The notes beneath the pieces were generated by a model. It was not told the DNA's origin, made no database searches, and was given only the letters and a program-made list of their open reading frames with translations. A stretch of 64,000 nucleotides of DNA from CAYGAG01 sp964347765 (GTDB taxonomy: Archaea > Thermoproteota > Bathyarchaeia > Bathyarchaeales > Bathycorpusculaceae): positions 40,918 to 104,917 of the forward strand of contig CAYGAG010000001.1 in assembly GCA_964347765.1 (NCBI GenBank), in the 5' to 3' direction. Made by a program: the position numbers and the translations under genes. Positions 53,700 through 62,174 of the stretch are shown piece after piece. The first letter of the stretch is position 1. Every line of letters starts with the position of its first letter.

Positions 53700-54323
53700 A
53701 TGAACGTGAAATCAGCCACAAAACCCTCGAAACAGAGGAAGATGCTTTTCCAAGCACCATATCATATACGTCGCAGGTATCTTGCATCTCGTCTGTCTGC
53801 AGAGCTAAGAGCTTCGCAAGGTGTGAAATCTCTACCAGTGAGAAGTGGAGACACTGTCCGCATAATGCGTGGGGACTTCAAAGGATTTGAAGGCAAAGTC
53901 ACTCGAATCGACAGGAAAAATTATCGGATGTATGTTGAGGGGCTGACCCGAGAGAAGGCTGACGGAACTACAATATTCGTTCCGATTCACCCTTCCAAAG
54001 TTATGATAGCACGTCTAGATCTGGACGACAAGTGGCGAAGGAAAATCTTGGAAAGAAAAAGGATGACCCGTGAGCAGAGAGAAGAAGTAGAGGAGAAACC
54101 AAAGACGGAAGAGACTGCGAAAGCGAAAGAAGCTGGAGAAGAAAGAACGTCGAAGAGGACAAGAAAACGAACAAAGACCCGAAAGAAGACAGAGAAGAAA
54201 ACAGAGAAGAAAACAGAGAAGTCAGAAAGACCCAGGAAAACCAAGAAGACAAGCGAGAAAAAGACTCGAGGTAATAGGATGAGAAAAGATGAAGGAAGCC
54301 GTAAAGTCAAGGGAGGAGAATGA
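53700..54323 (+). CDS. rpl24: Ribosomal protein uL24 with a long Lys/Glu/Thr tail
   Basis: 207 residues. The core (1-120) has KMLFQAPYHIRRRYLASRLS and the KOW motif SGDTVRIMRGDFKGFEGKVT. The remaining 85 residues are a low-complexity charged tail with near-perfect KKTEKKTEKKTEK repeats, which is longer than in most archaea. Similar repeat-bearing tails also end eL32 and uS3 here. Confidence 0.95.
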   Translation: MNVKSATKPSKQRKMLFQAPYHIRRRYLASRLSAELRASQGVKSLPVRSGDTVRIMRGDFKGFEGKVTRIDRKNYRMYVEGLTREKADGTTIFVPIHPSKVMIARLDLDDKWRRKILERKRMTREQREEVEEKPKTEETAKAKEAGEERTSKRTRKRTKTRKKTEKKTEKKTEKSERPRKTKKTSEKKTRGNRMRKDEGSRKVKGGE

Positions 54324-54324
54324 C

Positions 54325-55092
54325 TTGGGCAAGAAGGGAGGGTCTAAAGGACTTAAACGTAATCCTGCTCCTGGTTTCTGGCCGATCCATAGAAAGGAGT
54401 ATGTCTGGGTTGTTAAGCCTTCTTGTGGGCCCCATTCTCTTGAAAACTGTCTCCCCTTGGCCATGGTCCTGCGGGATGTCTTAGCATTGGCCAAGACGAG
54501 AAAAGAGGCTAAAATAATGGTGTCTCAGGGGAAGGTGTATGTGGATGGCAAGGTTCGTCAAGAAGATGATTTTCCGATAGGTCTGATGGATGTGTTTTCT
54601 CTTCCGGAAGCTGGCAGATCCTTCCGCATAATGCCTTCTTACAAGGGTCTGATTCTTCACAGCATCAAAAAGGAAGAGTCTAGCTTCAAGCTCTGTAGAA
54701 TTGAGAACAAAAATTCTGTCGGAGGCGAACATCTACAGCTTAATCTCCATGACGGTTCAAACATAATTGTACAGATTCCTGAGGCAGGGGACTCTCAACC
54801 AAACACTTACAGTACTTTCAACACCTTGAAGATAAGCTTGCCGGAAAGGGAAATGCTTGAACAAGTAAAGATGAAGGAAAAGGCATCCGCATTGATAACT
54901 GGTGGCAAGAACATCGGAAAACATGGGAAGATAGTGAAAATCGAAGAGATGGAAGGGAAGAAGCGAAGAGATGCCTTAGTGACAATTGAAGACGAAAGTG
55001 GAAACCGCTTCCAAACCATCCTGAACCTCGTCTTTTCGATAGGGGAATCGAAACCTATCATATCTCTACCGGAGGACAGCTCCCTTGTCTGA
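54325..55092 (+). CDS. rps4e: Ribosomal protein eS4
   Basis: 255 residues from TTG 54325 (LGKKGGSKGLKRNPAPGFWP), with GGAGGAG a few bases before. PGFWPIHRKEYVWVVKPSCG, an S4-type RNA-binding part (LALAKTRKEAKIMVSQGKVY) and a KOW-type part (GGKNIGKHGKIVKIEEMEGK) are eS4. An earlier in-frame ATG lies within uL24. Confidence 0.95.
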   Translation: MGKKGGSKGLKRNPAPGFWPIHRKEYVWVVKPSCGPHSLENCLPLAMVLRDVLALAKTRKEAKIMVSQGKVYVDGKVRQEDDFPIGLMDVFSLPEAGRSFRIMPSYKGLILHSIKKEESSFKLCRIENKNSVGGEHLQLNLHDGSNIIVQIPEAGDSQPNTYSTFNTLKISLPEREMLEQVKMKEKASALITGGKNIGKHGKIVKIEEMEGKKRRDALVTIEDESGNRFQTILNLVFSIGESKPIISLPEDSSLV

Positions 55093-55624
55093 AGGAAAAA
55101 TGCAAGAAAAGTGGGAAGAAAATCCCATGCTTAAGCCGAAGATCGAAAAAGTCGTTGTCAACATCAGTGTAGGCAAATCAGGGGAGCCTCTGGAAAAAGC
55201 CGCTAGAGTTTTGAAAGACCTGACGGGTCAAGCACCATGCAAAAGGAAGGCTAAACAGACTATCAGAGACTTTGGAATAAGGAAAGGCGAACCAATTGCA
55301 TGCATCGTAAGTCTCAGAGGGGAACGGGCATTAGAGTTTCTGAAGAAAGTTCGTCCAGTAATTGACAACAAGCTGCCCAGAAGATCCTTTGACAAGTATG
55401 GAAACTTTTCATTCGGCATAGATGAACATATTGAGATTCCAGGCGTGAGATATGATCCCGAGATTGGGATATTCGGCATGGATATCGCTGTTTCACTCGG
55501 CCGCCCTGGCTATCGAGTCAAAAAGAGAAGAATACAGAAGTCAAGGATAGGCTCAAGACATATCCTGACACCTGATGAGGCTATCCTATTCGTCAGAAGC
55601 AATCTAGAAGTTGAAGTGGTATAG
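55085..55624 (+). CDS. rpl5: Ribosomal protein uL5
   Basis: 179 residues from TTG 55085, or 174 from ATG 55100, which follows GAAGG. MLKPKIEKVVVNISVGKSGE, CKRKAKQTIRDFGIRKGEPI and FGIDEHIEIPGVRYDPEIGI are uL5. It binds 5S rRNA and P-site tRNA. Confidence 0.96.
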   Translation: MSEGKMQEKWEENPMLKPKIEKVVVNISVGKSGEPLEKAARVLKDLTGQAPCKRKAKQTIRDFGIRKGEPIACIVSLRGERALEFLKKVRPVIDNKLPRRSFDKYGNFSFGIDEHIEIPGVRYDPEIGIFGMDIAVSLGRPGYRVKKRRIQKSRIGSRHILTPDEAILFVRSNLEVEVV

Positions 55625-55641
55625 TTACCGGAGAGATCAGG

Positions 55642-55803
55642 ATGAGTGAGGGTAAGTCAAAGACAGGAAAACAGGGAACAAATAAGCCAAAATGCATTCG
55701 ATGCGGTTCCTACGGGTCCGTCATTCGACGTTACGATTTGTATCTGTGTCGTCAATGCTTTAGAGAGGTAGCCGAAAAACTGGGATTCAAGAAGTATGAA
55801 TAA
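55642..55803 (+). CDS. rps14: Ribosomal protein uS14 (zinc form)
   Basis: 53 residues from ATG 55642 to TAA 55801-55803, with GGAGAGATCAGG before the start. PKCIRCGSYGSVIRRYDLYL and CRQCFREVAEKLGFKKYE carry the two CxxC knuckles of the zinc-binding uS14. Its position between uL5 and uS8 is the standard one. Confidence 0.95.
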   Translation: MSEGKSKTGKQGTNKPKCIRCGSYGSVIRRYDLYLCRQCFREVAEKLGFKKYE

Positions 55804-55816
55804 TGAGGAAATTAAG

Positions 55817-56200
55817 ATGGACACTTTGGCAAACGGACTGACGACGATTATTAACAACGAGATGCGCAACAAGAACGAATGCGTAATCCGTCCGGCCTCC
55901 AAGCTTTTGGGTAGAGTACTAAGAGTTATGCAGCTAAACGGTTACATTGGAGAATTCGAATTCATTGACGACAGAAGGTCAGGAAAGTTCAAAGTTCAAC
56001 TACTAGGAAGGATAAACAGGTGCGGAGCCATCAGACCCCGCTTTGCAGTCAAAACTGACAAATTCGAGGAGTGGGAGAAGAAATTCCTCCCATCAAGGGA
56101 GGTCGGCGTACTTGTGGTCTCAACTCCTGAAGGGATTTTCTCCCACAAAGAGGCGAGAAAGAAACACGTTGGAGGTAGACTTCTAGCTTTCGTCTATTGA
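55817..56200 (+). CDS. rps8: Ribosomal protein uS8
   Basis: 127 residues from ATG 55817, preceded by TGAGGAAATTAAG. ATG 55796, overlapping the uS14 stop, would add seven. MDTLANGLTTIINNEMRNKN, IRPASKLLGRVLRVMQLNGY and VVSTPEGIFSHKEARKKHVG are uS8. Confidence 0.96.
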   Translation: MDTLANGLTTIINNEMRNKNECVIRPASKLLGRVLRVMQLNGYIGEFEFIDDRRSGKFKVQLLGRINRCGAIRPRFAVKTDKFEEWEKKFLPSREVGVLVVSTPEGIFSHKEARKKHVGGRLLAFVY

Positions 56201-56203
56201 CGG

Positions 56204-56761
56204 GTGCCTCACATGCATACTGTAGAGATCTCCGAAACCGTAGAAATTCCTGAAGAAGTAGAAGCATCATTGGAAGGAAGAAAGGTTACTATCAAAGGTC
56301 CCAAGGGAACGCTAATCAGGGACTTCTCTCATGCACCTGTCTCAATCGAATTGCAGGGGAAAAAGATTCGCGTCTGGGCTGAATGGCCCAGAAAGAAAGA
56401 GGCAGCATTAGTCGGCACCCTCCAGTCCCACATACGGAACATGATTACTGGAGTTCAACAGGGCTTCAAATGCAAATTGAAGACGGTCTTCTCCCACTTT
56501 CCAATATCGGTGAAAGTCCAAGGTAAGACTATCTTAGTCGAAAACTTCACGGGTGAGCGGAGTCCCAGAAGGGTCAGAATCATGGGCAGTGCCCAGGTTA
56601 TGGTTCAAGGCGACGACATAATCGTTCAGGGCCTGAACATTGAAGATGTGAGTCAAACAGCCGCTAACATCGAACAAGCCACAAAGGTAAAACGTAAGGA
56701 TCCACGGGTCTTCTTAGACGGCATCTATGTCTACGAGAAAGGCAAGGGGACAGAGCAATGA
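56204..56761 (+). CDS. rpl6: Ribosomal protein uL6
   Basis: 185 residues from GTG 56204 (ATG 56213 is an alternative). ISETVEIPEEVEASLEGRKV, MITGVQQGFKCKLKTVFSHF and KDPRVFLDGIYVYEKGKG are uL6. It overlaps eL32 by four bases. Confidence 0.96.
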   Translation: MPHMHTVEISETVEIPEEVEASLEGRKVTIKGPKGTLIRDFSHAPVSIELQGKKIRVWAEWPRKKEAALVGTLQSHIRNMITGVQQGFKCKLKTVFSHFPISVKVQGKTILVENFTGERSPRRVRIMGSAQVMVQGDDIIVQGLNIEDVSQTAANIEQATKVKRKDPRVFLDGIYVYEKGKGTEQ

Positions 56762-57321
56762 AAAGGCGAGACAACGAAGAGATCAATGAAGCCTTGAGAC
56801 TGAGAAGCTGGGTTAAGAAGAAGAAACCTAAATTCCTTCGGCAAGAAAGCTGGCGATACAAACGGTTGAAAGAGAACTGGCGTAGACCAAGGGGCCTTGA
56901 CAACAAAATCCGAAGGAAGATGAAAGGTTGGCCGCGCGCTGCAAATGTAGGATATAGGAGCCCAAAAGCCGCGAGAGGTCTTCACCCGTCAGGATACAAG
57001 GAGATCCTCGTGCATAATACTGAAGAACTGGGAGAAGTCGACCGTGAAACTAAAGCTATAAGAATAGCACATACGGTCGGTAAGAGAAAGCGAGTAAGGA
57101 TTCTCTTAGAAGCTAAGAGAAGAGGAATGAATGTTTTGAACGTCAAAGAACCGGGAGAGCCAGGCAAAGAAGAAGAAGAGTCGGTGGAAGAGAAAGCAAC
57201 GGAGGAAGAGGAGAAGAAGGAAGGAGAGGACGAATCAAACAGGGCAATTGAAGACTCGAAGCCCAAATCCAGCAAAATGGAGGAAATAGAGGGAGGAAAG
57301 AAAGGGCATGACAGATCTTAG
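56758..57321 (+). CDS. rpl32e: Ribosomal protein eL32
   Basis: 187 residues. KKKKPKFLRQESWRYKRLKE, WRRPRGLDNKIRRKMKGWPR and GYRSPKAARGLHPSGYKEIL are eL32. About 55 extra residues at the C terminus are Glu/Lys-rich and variable. It overlaps eL19 by 14 bases. Confidence 0.95.
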   Translation: MKRRDNEEINEALRLRSWVKKKKPKFLRQESWRYKRLKENWRRPRGLDNKIRRKMKGWPRAANVGYRSPKAARGLHPSGYKEILVHNTEELGEVDRETKAIRIAHTVGKRKRVRILLEAKRRGMNVLNVKEPGEPGKEEEESVEEKATEEEEKKEGEDESNRAIEDSKPKSSKMEEIEGGKKGHDRS

Positions 57322-57763
57322 AAGCCAGCGACGTCTCGCAGCAGAGATACTAAAGATTGGCCAGAATCGCGTGTGGATAGATCCTGACCAGACATACGAT
57401 GTAGAGATGGCCATAACTAAGGAGGAAATTCGAAAGTTAATCCATGAAGGAGTCATCAGAAGGCTACCGGAGAAAGGCGTGAGTCGTGCTAGGGCACGCG
57501 TTCTGCACATGAAAAGGAAGAAAGGACTAAGGCGTGGACCCGGCAGCAAGAGCGGTTCGCTACATGCAAAGATTTCGAAGAAGGAAAGCTGGATGAGAAA
57601 AATCAGAGCTTTGAGGAGAAGACTTCGAGAGCTGAAGAATAGCCGAATAGTCACTAGACATACATATCGAAAGATCTACAATATGGCAGGCAGCGGCAAA
57701 TTCGAATCGATTGCTGACATGGAGCGTTACTTGAAGACACGTGAGCTTTGGAGGAAACGTTGA
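57308..57763 (+). CDS. rpl19e: Ribosomal protein eL19
   Basis: 151 residues. LRSQRRLAAEILKIGQNRVW, IDPDQTYDVEMAITKEEIRK and RGPGSKSGSLHAKISKKESW are eL19. Typical archaeal length. Its last base is the first base of the uL18 ATG. Confidence 0.96.
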   Translation: MTDLRSQRRLAAEILKIGQNRVWIDPDQTYDVEMAITKEEIRKLIHEGVIRRLPEKGVSRARARVLHMKRKKGLRRGPGSKSGSLHAKISKKESWMRKIRALRRRLRELKNSRIVTRHTYRKIYNMAGSGKFESIADMERYLKTRELWRKR

Positions 57764-58368
57764 TGGCAAAGGGACCTCGCTACCGCGTATCTTTTAGAAG
57801 GAGGAGAGAAGGAAAGACAGACTACAAAGCTAGAAAAGGGCTACTGCTTTCTGGAAAACCACGCCTTATACCTAGGGTCTCGCACAAGAACACAGCGGTT
57901 CAAATAGTGGAAGCAAAACCCAATGGAGACCAAGTCCTCGTCTCTGCGCATAGCAGAGAGTTGACCGATAACCATGGATGGAAGGCTCCTAATGGGAATG
58001 TCCCAGCAGCCTATTTGACTGGTCTTCTCTGCGGATTGAAAGCCGGGGCAAAGGGCGTAAAGGAGGCGGTTCTCGACACCGGTCTGCATTCTCCTAAGAA
58101 GGGCGCGAGAGTCTTCGCTGCTCTAAAGGGCGTGTTGGACGCTGGTGTAGATGTTCCGCATAGCAAAGACAAGATTCCAGAAGAGAGCAGAACACAAGGA
58201 AAACACATTGAGGACTACGCGAAGACTTTAGCTCCTACTGTCGAAGAATATCAGGCTAGCTTTTCGAAATATCTGAAGAACGATTTAAGGCCTGAAAATC
58301 TTGTCAAGCATTTTGCAGAGGTCAAAATCGACATACTAAAATCGCTTAAAGGAGGAAAACGAGTCTGA
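57763..58368 (+). CDS. rpl18: Ribosomal protein uL18
   Basis: 201 residues from ATG 57763, with GGAGG eight bases before, overlapping the eL19 stop (TGATG). YRVSFRRRREGKTDYKARKG, LTDNHGWKAPNGNVPAAYLT and GLHSPKKGARVFAALKGVLD are archaeal uL18. It binds 5S rRNA. Confidence 0.95.
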   Translation: MAKGPRYRVSFRRRREGKTDYKARKGLLLSGKPRLIPRVSHKNTAVQIVEAKPNGDQVLVSAHSRELTDNHGWKAPNGNVPAAYLTGLLCGLKAGAKGVKEAVLDTGLHSPKKGARVFAALKGVLDAGVDVPHSKDKIPEESRTQGKHIEDYAKTLAPTVEEYQASFSKYLKNDLRPENLVKHFAEVKIDILKSLKGGKRV

Positions 58369-59015
58369 CGGCCAGAAGGCGTTTTAGAAGAAGAGAAGAG
58401 AGTCTTGAAGAATGGGTGCCTAGAACGCGGTTGGGTAAGATGATTCAGCAAGGCAGAATTGCATCTATCGAAGAGATTTTCATGGAGGGGTTGAAAATAC
58501 GGGAGCCTCAGATCGTCGATGCTTTACTTCCAGATATTCAAGAGGAGGTTATCAACATCAATCTGGTTCAGAAGCAGACGGATGCTGGTGAAAAATCTAG
58601 GTTCAAAGCGATAGTTGCTGTCGGAAACAGAGATGGTTACGTTGGCTTGGGTTCAGGAAAGACAAGACAGGTAAGGGCAGCGATAGAAAAAGCGGCTGTA
58701 GATGCTCGCCTAAACGTTCTTCCTGTCCGAAGAGGATGCGGAAGCTGGGAATGTGGTTGCGGGAGACCCCATTCTCTGCAGTTTCAAGTGGAAGGAAGAT
58801 GCGGGGCTGTTAACGTCGTTCTTCTGCCTGGACCCAGAGGTTTGGGTCTTGTCGCGGGGGAAGTGGCGAAAGTTATTCTAGGACTTGCGGGGATAAAGGA
58901 TTGCTGGACAAGAAGCTACGGTTCAACCAGAACTGTTCCATCCTTTGCTTACGCCGTCTTCGATGCGTTGAAAAGGACGTACAGCCTAATTACCCCAAGG
59001 GATTGGGTGAGTTAG
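58365..59015 (+). CDS. rps5: Ribosomal protein uS5, apparently starting at CTG
   Basis: 216 residues from CTG 58365, which overlaps the uL18 stop as CTGA and stands nine bases after GGAGG. This gives (M)TARRRFRRREESLEEWVPR, keeping the conserved EEWVPRTRLG segment of archaeal uS5. The first ordinary start in frame, GTG 58416, would remove it. KSRFKAIVAVGNRDGYVGLG, GSWECGCGRPHSLQFQVEGR and LLPGPRGLGLVAGEVAKVIL are uS5 core motifs. Confidence 0.94.
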   Translation: MTARRRFRRREESLEEWVPRTRLGKMIQQGRIASIEEIFMEGLKIREPQIVDALLPDIQEEVININLVQKQTDAGEKSRFKAIVAVGNRDGYVGLGSGKTRQVRAAIEKAAVDARLNVLPVRRGCGSWECGCGRPHSLQFQVEGRCGAVNVVLLPGPRGLGLVAGEVAKVILGLAGIKDCWTRSYGSTRTVPSFAYAVFDALKRTYSLITPRDWVS

Positions 59016-59504
59016 ATGGCTGGGAAATCGAAGAAATGCAAGTGCATAGTTGCTGTGAGAATCCGGGGAACAATACGTGCATCTCAGAAGGTGCGGGCAA
59101 CACTTGAGATGCTGAATTTGACAAGAAACAATCAGGCGGTGCTAGTTGACAATCGTCCATCTTTTCTGGGCATGTTGAAGACAGCGCAGAACTTCGTCAC
59201 TTATGGTGAGGCTTCAAAGGAAACTGTGGAAACACTGATAAACAAGAGGGGAAGACGGGAAGGCAATAAGAAGCTATCAGAAGATTATGCTAAGAATGTC
59301 GGTTGCAAATCTTTGGAAGGACTAGTAGAGGCTATATTCAGCTGTGAACTGGAATATTGGAAGCTCCCTCATGTCAAACCTGTTTTTAGACTGCACCCAC
59401 CGACCAAGGGGTTTAAAGGGAAAGTAAAAAAGAGCTATGGAATGGGTGGTGAGCTTGGATATCGAGGAGAAAAGATCAACGAACTCGTAGACCGGATGGC
59501 CTGA
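59016..59504 (+). CDS. rpl30: Ribosomal protein uL30
   Basis: 162 residues, starting immediately after uS5. CIVAVRIRGTIRASQKVRAT, LNLTRNNQAVLVDNRPSFLG and KKSYGMGGELGYRGEKINEL are archaeal uL30. uL15 would normally follow but does not. Confidence 0.95.
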   Translation: MAGKSKKCKCIVAVRIRGTIRASQKVRATLEMLNLTRNNQAVLVDNRPSFLGMLKTAQNFVTYGEASKETVETLINKRGRREGNKKLSEDYAKNVGCKSLEGLVEAIFSCELEYWKLPHVKPVFRLHPPTKGFKGKVKKSYGMGGELGYRGEKINELVDRMA

Positions 59505-59539
59505 TCTGCTTGCCTCTAAGAGCGTTCTCCTGCGATACA

Positions 59540-59548
59540 TTTTATAAT
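59540..59548 (+). promoter_or_regulatory. TATA box of the Hsp20-like gene
   Basis: TTTTATAAT lies 39-47 bases ahead of the TTG at 59587, so the Hsp20-like gene probably has its own transcript inside the ribosomal cluster. Confidence 0.55.
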
Positions 59549-59586
59549 TTCCCTACAAACGCTATGTTAGCCGAGGGGAAGAAGAC

Positions 59587-60033
59587 TTGAGCGCGAAGTG
59601 GCGAGGACACAGAAAACCGCTAAGACGAGTTCGCGGGTCTGGAAACTTCAATTCAGAGCACTGGAAAGAAAGGTCATTTAGGGTCAAGAGACGAGGGATT
59701 GGAAACAGAATATCTTGCTACAGACGTAGTCTTCCTGATCTGTGTGGCAGAAGAAAAAAATGTAAGAAGCCTGAATCTCTGATCGACATATTCGAGGAAC
59801 ATGATAGAATAACTGTAGTTGCGGAGTTTGCAGGTTTTAAGGAGGAAAGCTTGGAAATACAGCTAAAGGGCCAGCGGTTGGTCTTGTCCGCCGAGAATCT
59901 GGACGAGAGATACTTCAAGACTGTAAGTCTTCCGGAAGAGGTCGTGCCACGTTCATTATGCACGTCATGCAGAAATGGCGTGCTTAAAGTACAGTTTGAG
60001 AAAGCTCTTAAGGAGAGACCACGGACAAGGTAG
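59587..60033 (+). CDS. Hsp20/alpha-crystallin-like protein with basic N terminus
   Basis: 148 residues from TTG 59587, with GAGGGGAAGAAGAC before it. The first 65 residues are Arg/Lys-rich (KWRGHRKPLRRVRGSGNF) with a few cysteines. From residue 62 an alpha-crystallin sandwich can be followed: LIDIFEEHDRITVVAEFAGF, KEESLEIQLKGQRLVLSAEN, VSLPEEVVPRSLCTSCRNGV and LKVQFEKAL, where the G-V-L motif of Hsp20 appears as NGVLKV. It may be a holdase chaperone. It stands where uL15 is expected, between uL30 and secY, and has its own TATA box. Confidence 0.7.
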   Translation: MSAKWRGHRKPLRRVRGSGNFNSEHWKERSFRVKRRGIGNRISCYRRSLPDLCGRRKKCKKPESLIDIFEEHDRITVVAEFAGFKEESLEIQLKGQRLVLSAENLDERYFKTVSLPEEVVPRSLCTSCRNGVLKVQFEKALKERPRTR

Positions 60034-60043
60034 CTAGCCGAAA

Positions 60044-60190
60044 ATGTTCAATGGATTTCGGAAAGGCAAGGTTAGACAGAGTAGCAGAATGCTAACCGTC
60101 GGATTATCGACTTTTTATAGGTTTTCGACTGAAAAAGTGAAAGCTGGTGGTCAAGTCTTGATGGACGCTGAAAAGTCAGGGAGTGACTGA
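60044..60190 (+). pseudogene. Possible relic of the uL15 C terminus
   Basis: A 48-codon frame ends RFSTEKVKAGGQVLMDAEKS then GSD and stop. The pattern LTV...FS..EKVKAGGQVL recalls the C terminus of uL15 (LTVKAHSFS..A.EKI.AAGG), with gaps. It lies exactly where uL15 would end, before secY. It also contains the secY TATA box, so it is unlikely to be translated as a gene. Resemblance is judged by eye and may be chance. Confidence 0.3.
60112..60120 (+). promoter_or_regulatory. TATA box of secY
   Basis: TTTTTATAG lies 77-85 bases ahead of the secY ATG, giving a leader of about 50 bases. secY thus seems to be transcribed separately from the upstream ribosomal genes. Confidence 0.5.
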
Positions 60191-60196
60191 TGATCA

Positions 60197-61618
60197 ATGG
60201 CTGGCAGATTTCTGAGTCTGTTCAAACCTGTTGCCCGGATTATCCCGGAGATTAAGGCACCGGAGCGAAGGGTTCGATTCAATGAGAAGCTCTTTTGGAC
60301 AGCCGTAGTACTCATCGTCTATTTGATAATGACCGAAATCCCTTTGTATGGCATTGAAAGGACAGCGCTGGGGGAGCTTGCTGCCCTCCGGATAATCTTT
60401 GCCTCCAACCGTGGGAGTCTCATGGAACTTGGCATCGGTCCAATAGTGACTTCTGGCCTGATACTTCAGCTATTGGTGGGTTCGGCTATGATAGATTGTG
60501 ACATGTCACGACCTGAAGACAGAAGTCTGTTCACAACAGCAAGCAAGGTCTTCTCTATAGCCCTCACAGGTGTTCAAGCCTCTGCCTACATAATAGGAGG
60601 AATGTACGGGACTATACCCAGCACATCAGCCATAATCGTCTTTCTACAATTACTAGCGGCTGGTGTAATTGTACTACTATTAGATGAACTCGTTCAGAAA
60701 GGATGGGGATTCGGCAGCGGAATAAGTCTGTTTATCATGGCTGGGGTTGCCCAACAGATCTTCTGGCAATCTTTCTCTCCTAGCACCGGTCTATTCGTTG
60801 GTAGTCTATCCCTTGTCCTTGGCGGCAATGAGCCGATTGCATTATGGATATTCGGGAGGGGGGCATATGCATCGTTTATTGGATTCGTAGCCACCCTTGC
60901 TGCCTTCCTAGTAATTATGTATGTGGAAGGTGTCAGGGTTGAACTGCCATTATCATATGCTGGTTACAGGGGATTCCGCAGCCGATATCCGATAAAGCTC
61001 CTATATGTTTCAAACCTTCCAGTAATATTTGCTTCAGCTCTGTTCGCCAACATCTACTTCTTTTCGCAGATCTTCTGGAGTATGAGTGGTCAGCCTGCGC
61101 CGGGACAGAACCTTTGGCTTGATCTTCTAGGGAAATTCAAATGGGTCACTCCTGAGGGGGGAGGAGAGGAGACTCTTCAGCCTGTAGGTGGACTCGTGTA
61201 CTATGTTCTTTCTCCACGGAGTTTTTCAGCTGTCTTGGAAGATCCATCCAAGGCCCTCATATATATTGGGATTCTAGTCGCTTTTTCTGTCGTCTTTTCA
61301 CTTACTTGGCTTGAAGTCGGAGGCTTAGACCCGTCAACGGTAGCTGGACAATTAGTCAGCGCGGGTATGCAGATCCCAGGGTACAGACGATCTGGAAGGG
61401 CCATCGAGTCTGTTCTTAAGCGTTACATTCCAGCAGTCACAATTCTTGGAGGGGTAGTAGTAGGGTTGATTGCAGGGATTTCCGACTTCTTCGGTGTGTT
61501 TGGTTCAGGAATGGGTATCCTGCTCTCCGTGGGAATAATATACCAGTACTACGAGATATTGATGCGAGAGCGAGCTGCTGAAATGTTCCCAGCCTTTAGA
61601 AGGATAATGGGTGGCTAA
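60197..61618 (+). CDS. secY: Protein translocase subunit SecY (Sec61 alpha)
   Basis: 473 residues with ten membrane segments. LFWTAVVLIVYLIMTEIPLY (TM1), the plug region, LELGIGPIVTSGLILQLLVG, LVQKGWGFGSGISLFIMAGV and LPLSYAGYRGFRSRYPIKLL are archaeal SecY. It forms the protein-conducting channel with SecE and Sec61 beta. Confidence 0.97.
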   Translation: MAGRFLSLFKPVARIIPEIKAPERRVRFNEKLFWTAVVLIVYLIMTEIPLYGIERTALGELAALRIIFASNRGSLMELGIGPIVTSGLILQLLVGSAMIDCDMSRPEDRSLFTTASKVFSIALTGVQASAYIIGGMYGTIPSTSAIIVFLQLLAAGVIVLLLDELVQKGWGFGSGISLFIMAGVAQQIFWQSFSPSTGLFVGSLSLVLGGNEPIALWIFGRGAYASFIGFVATLAAFLVIMYVEGVRVELPLSYAGYRGFRSRYPIKLLYVSNLPVIFASALFANIYFFSQIFWSMSGQPAPGQNLWLDLLGKFKWVTPEGGGEETLQPVGGLVYYVLSPRSFSAVLEDPSKALIYIGILVAFSVVFSLTWLEVGGLDPSTVAGQLVSAGMQIPGYRRSGRAIESVLKRYIPAVTILGGVVVGLIAGISDFFGVFGSGMGILLSVGIIYQYYEILMRERAAEMFPAFRRIMGG

Positions 61619-61640
61619 AGCCATAAATATCATCATATAA

Positions 61641-62168
61641 ATGGTAGTAAGGAACACATGGAGGTTATGTAGACTGCTGCCTGAGATCCTGAAGGTCCTG
61701 CCTTTTTCCACAATTTTCATACTTTCGATCGCGGCTGCAATCTCCCTGCTTACGTCACTGGCAAATCGTCTTTTAGGTGACCCGCGAAAGACAAAAGCTT
61801 GGAGAAAGGAGGTCTCGGAGTGGAATGCAGAATTACGTGAGGCTCAGAAGCAGCGTGATAATAAACGTATGGAGAAGCTGATGAAGAAGCAGCAGTACAT
61901 CCTACAACTTCAGTCCAAAATGATGTGGCAGTCAATGAAAGTGATGTTGTTATTCTTTGTCCCCCTTATCTTGATGTGGCAGTTCCTAGGTGGGTTCTAC
62001 CAGAACACTCCAATAGCATTCTTCCCGGGAATTAGTGACAGTTCAGGGGTTATCACTATACCACTTATAGGAATGAATTTCCAATCTTTGATATGGTGGT
62101 ATCTGCTAAGCTCTTTTCTATTCGGAACGATCTTCTCCCATCTACTTGGGTTGGTAGCCGTAGAGTGA
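61641..62168 (+). CDS. EMC3/TMCO1-like membrane protein (DUF106, Oxa1 superfamily)
   Basis: 175 residues. An N-terminal membrane helix (FSTIFILSIAAAISLLTSLA), a charged cytoplasmic coiled coil (VSEWNAELREAQKQRDNKRM, EKLMKKQQYILQLQ), and two further membrane helices (MKVMLLFFVPLILMWQFLGG; LIWWYLLSSFLFGTIFSHLL). This is the archaeal Oxa1-superfamily member usually found after secY, thought to help membrane protein insertion. Confidence 0.92.
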   Translation: MVVRNTWRLCRLLPEILKVLPFSTIFILSIAAAISLLTSLANRLLGDPRKTKAWRKEVSEWNAELREAQKQRDNKRMEKLMKKQQYILQLQSKMMWQSMKVMLLFFVPLILMWQFLGGFYQNTPIAFFPGISDSSGVITIPLIGMNFQSLIWWYLLSSFLFGTIFSHLLGLVAVE

Positions 62169-62174
62169 TTTCAA

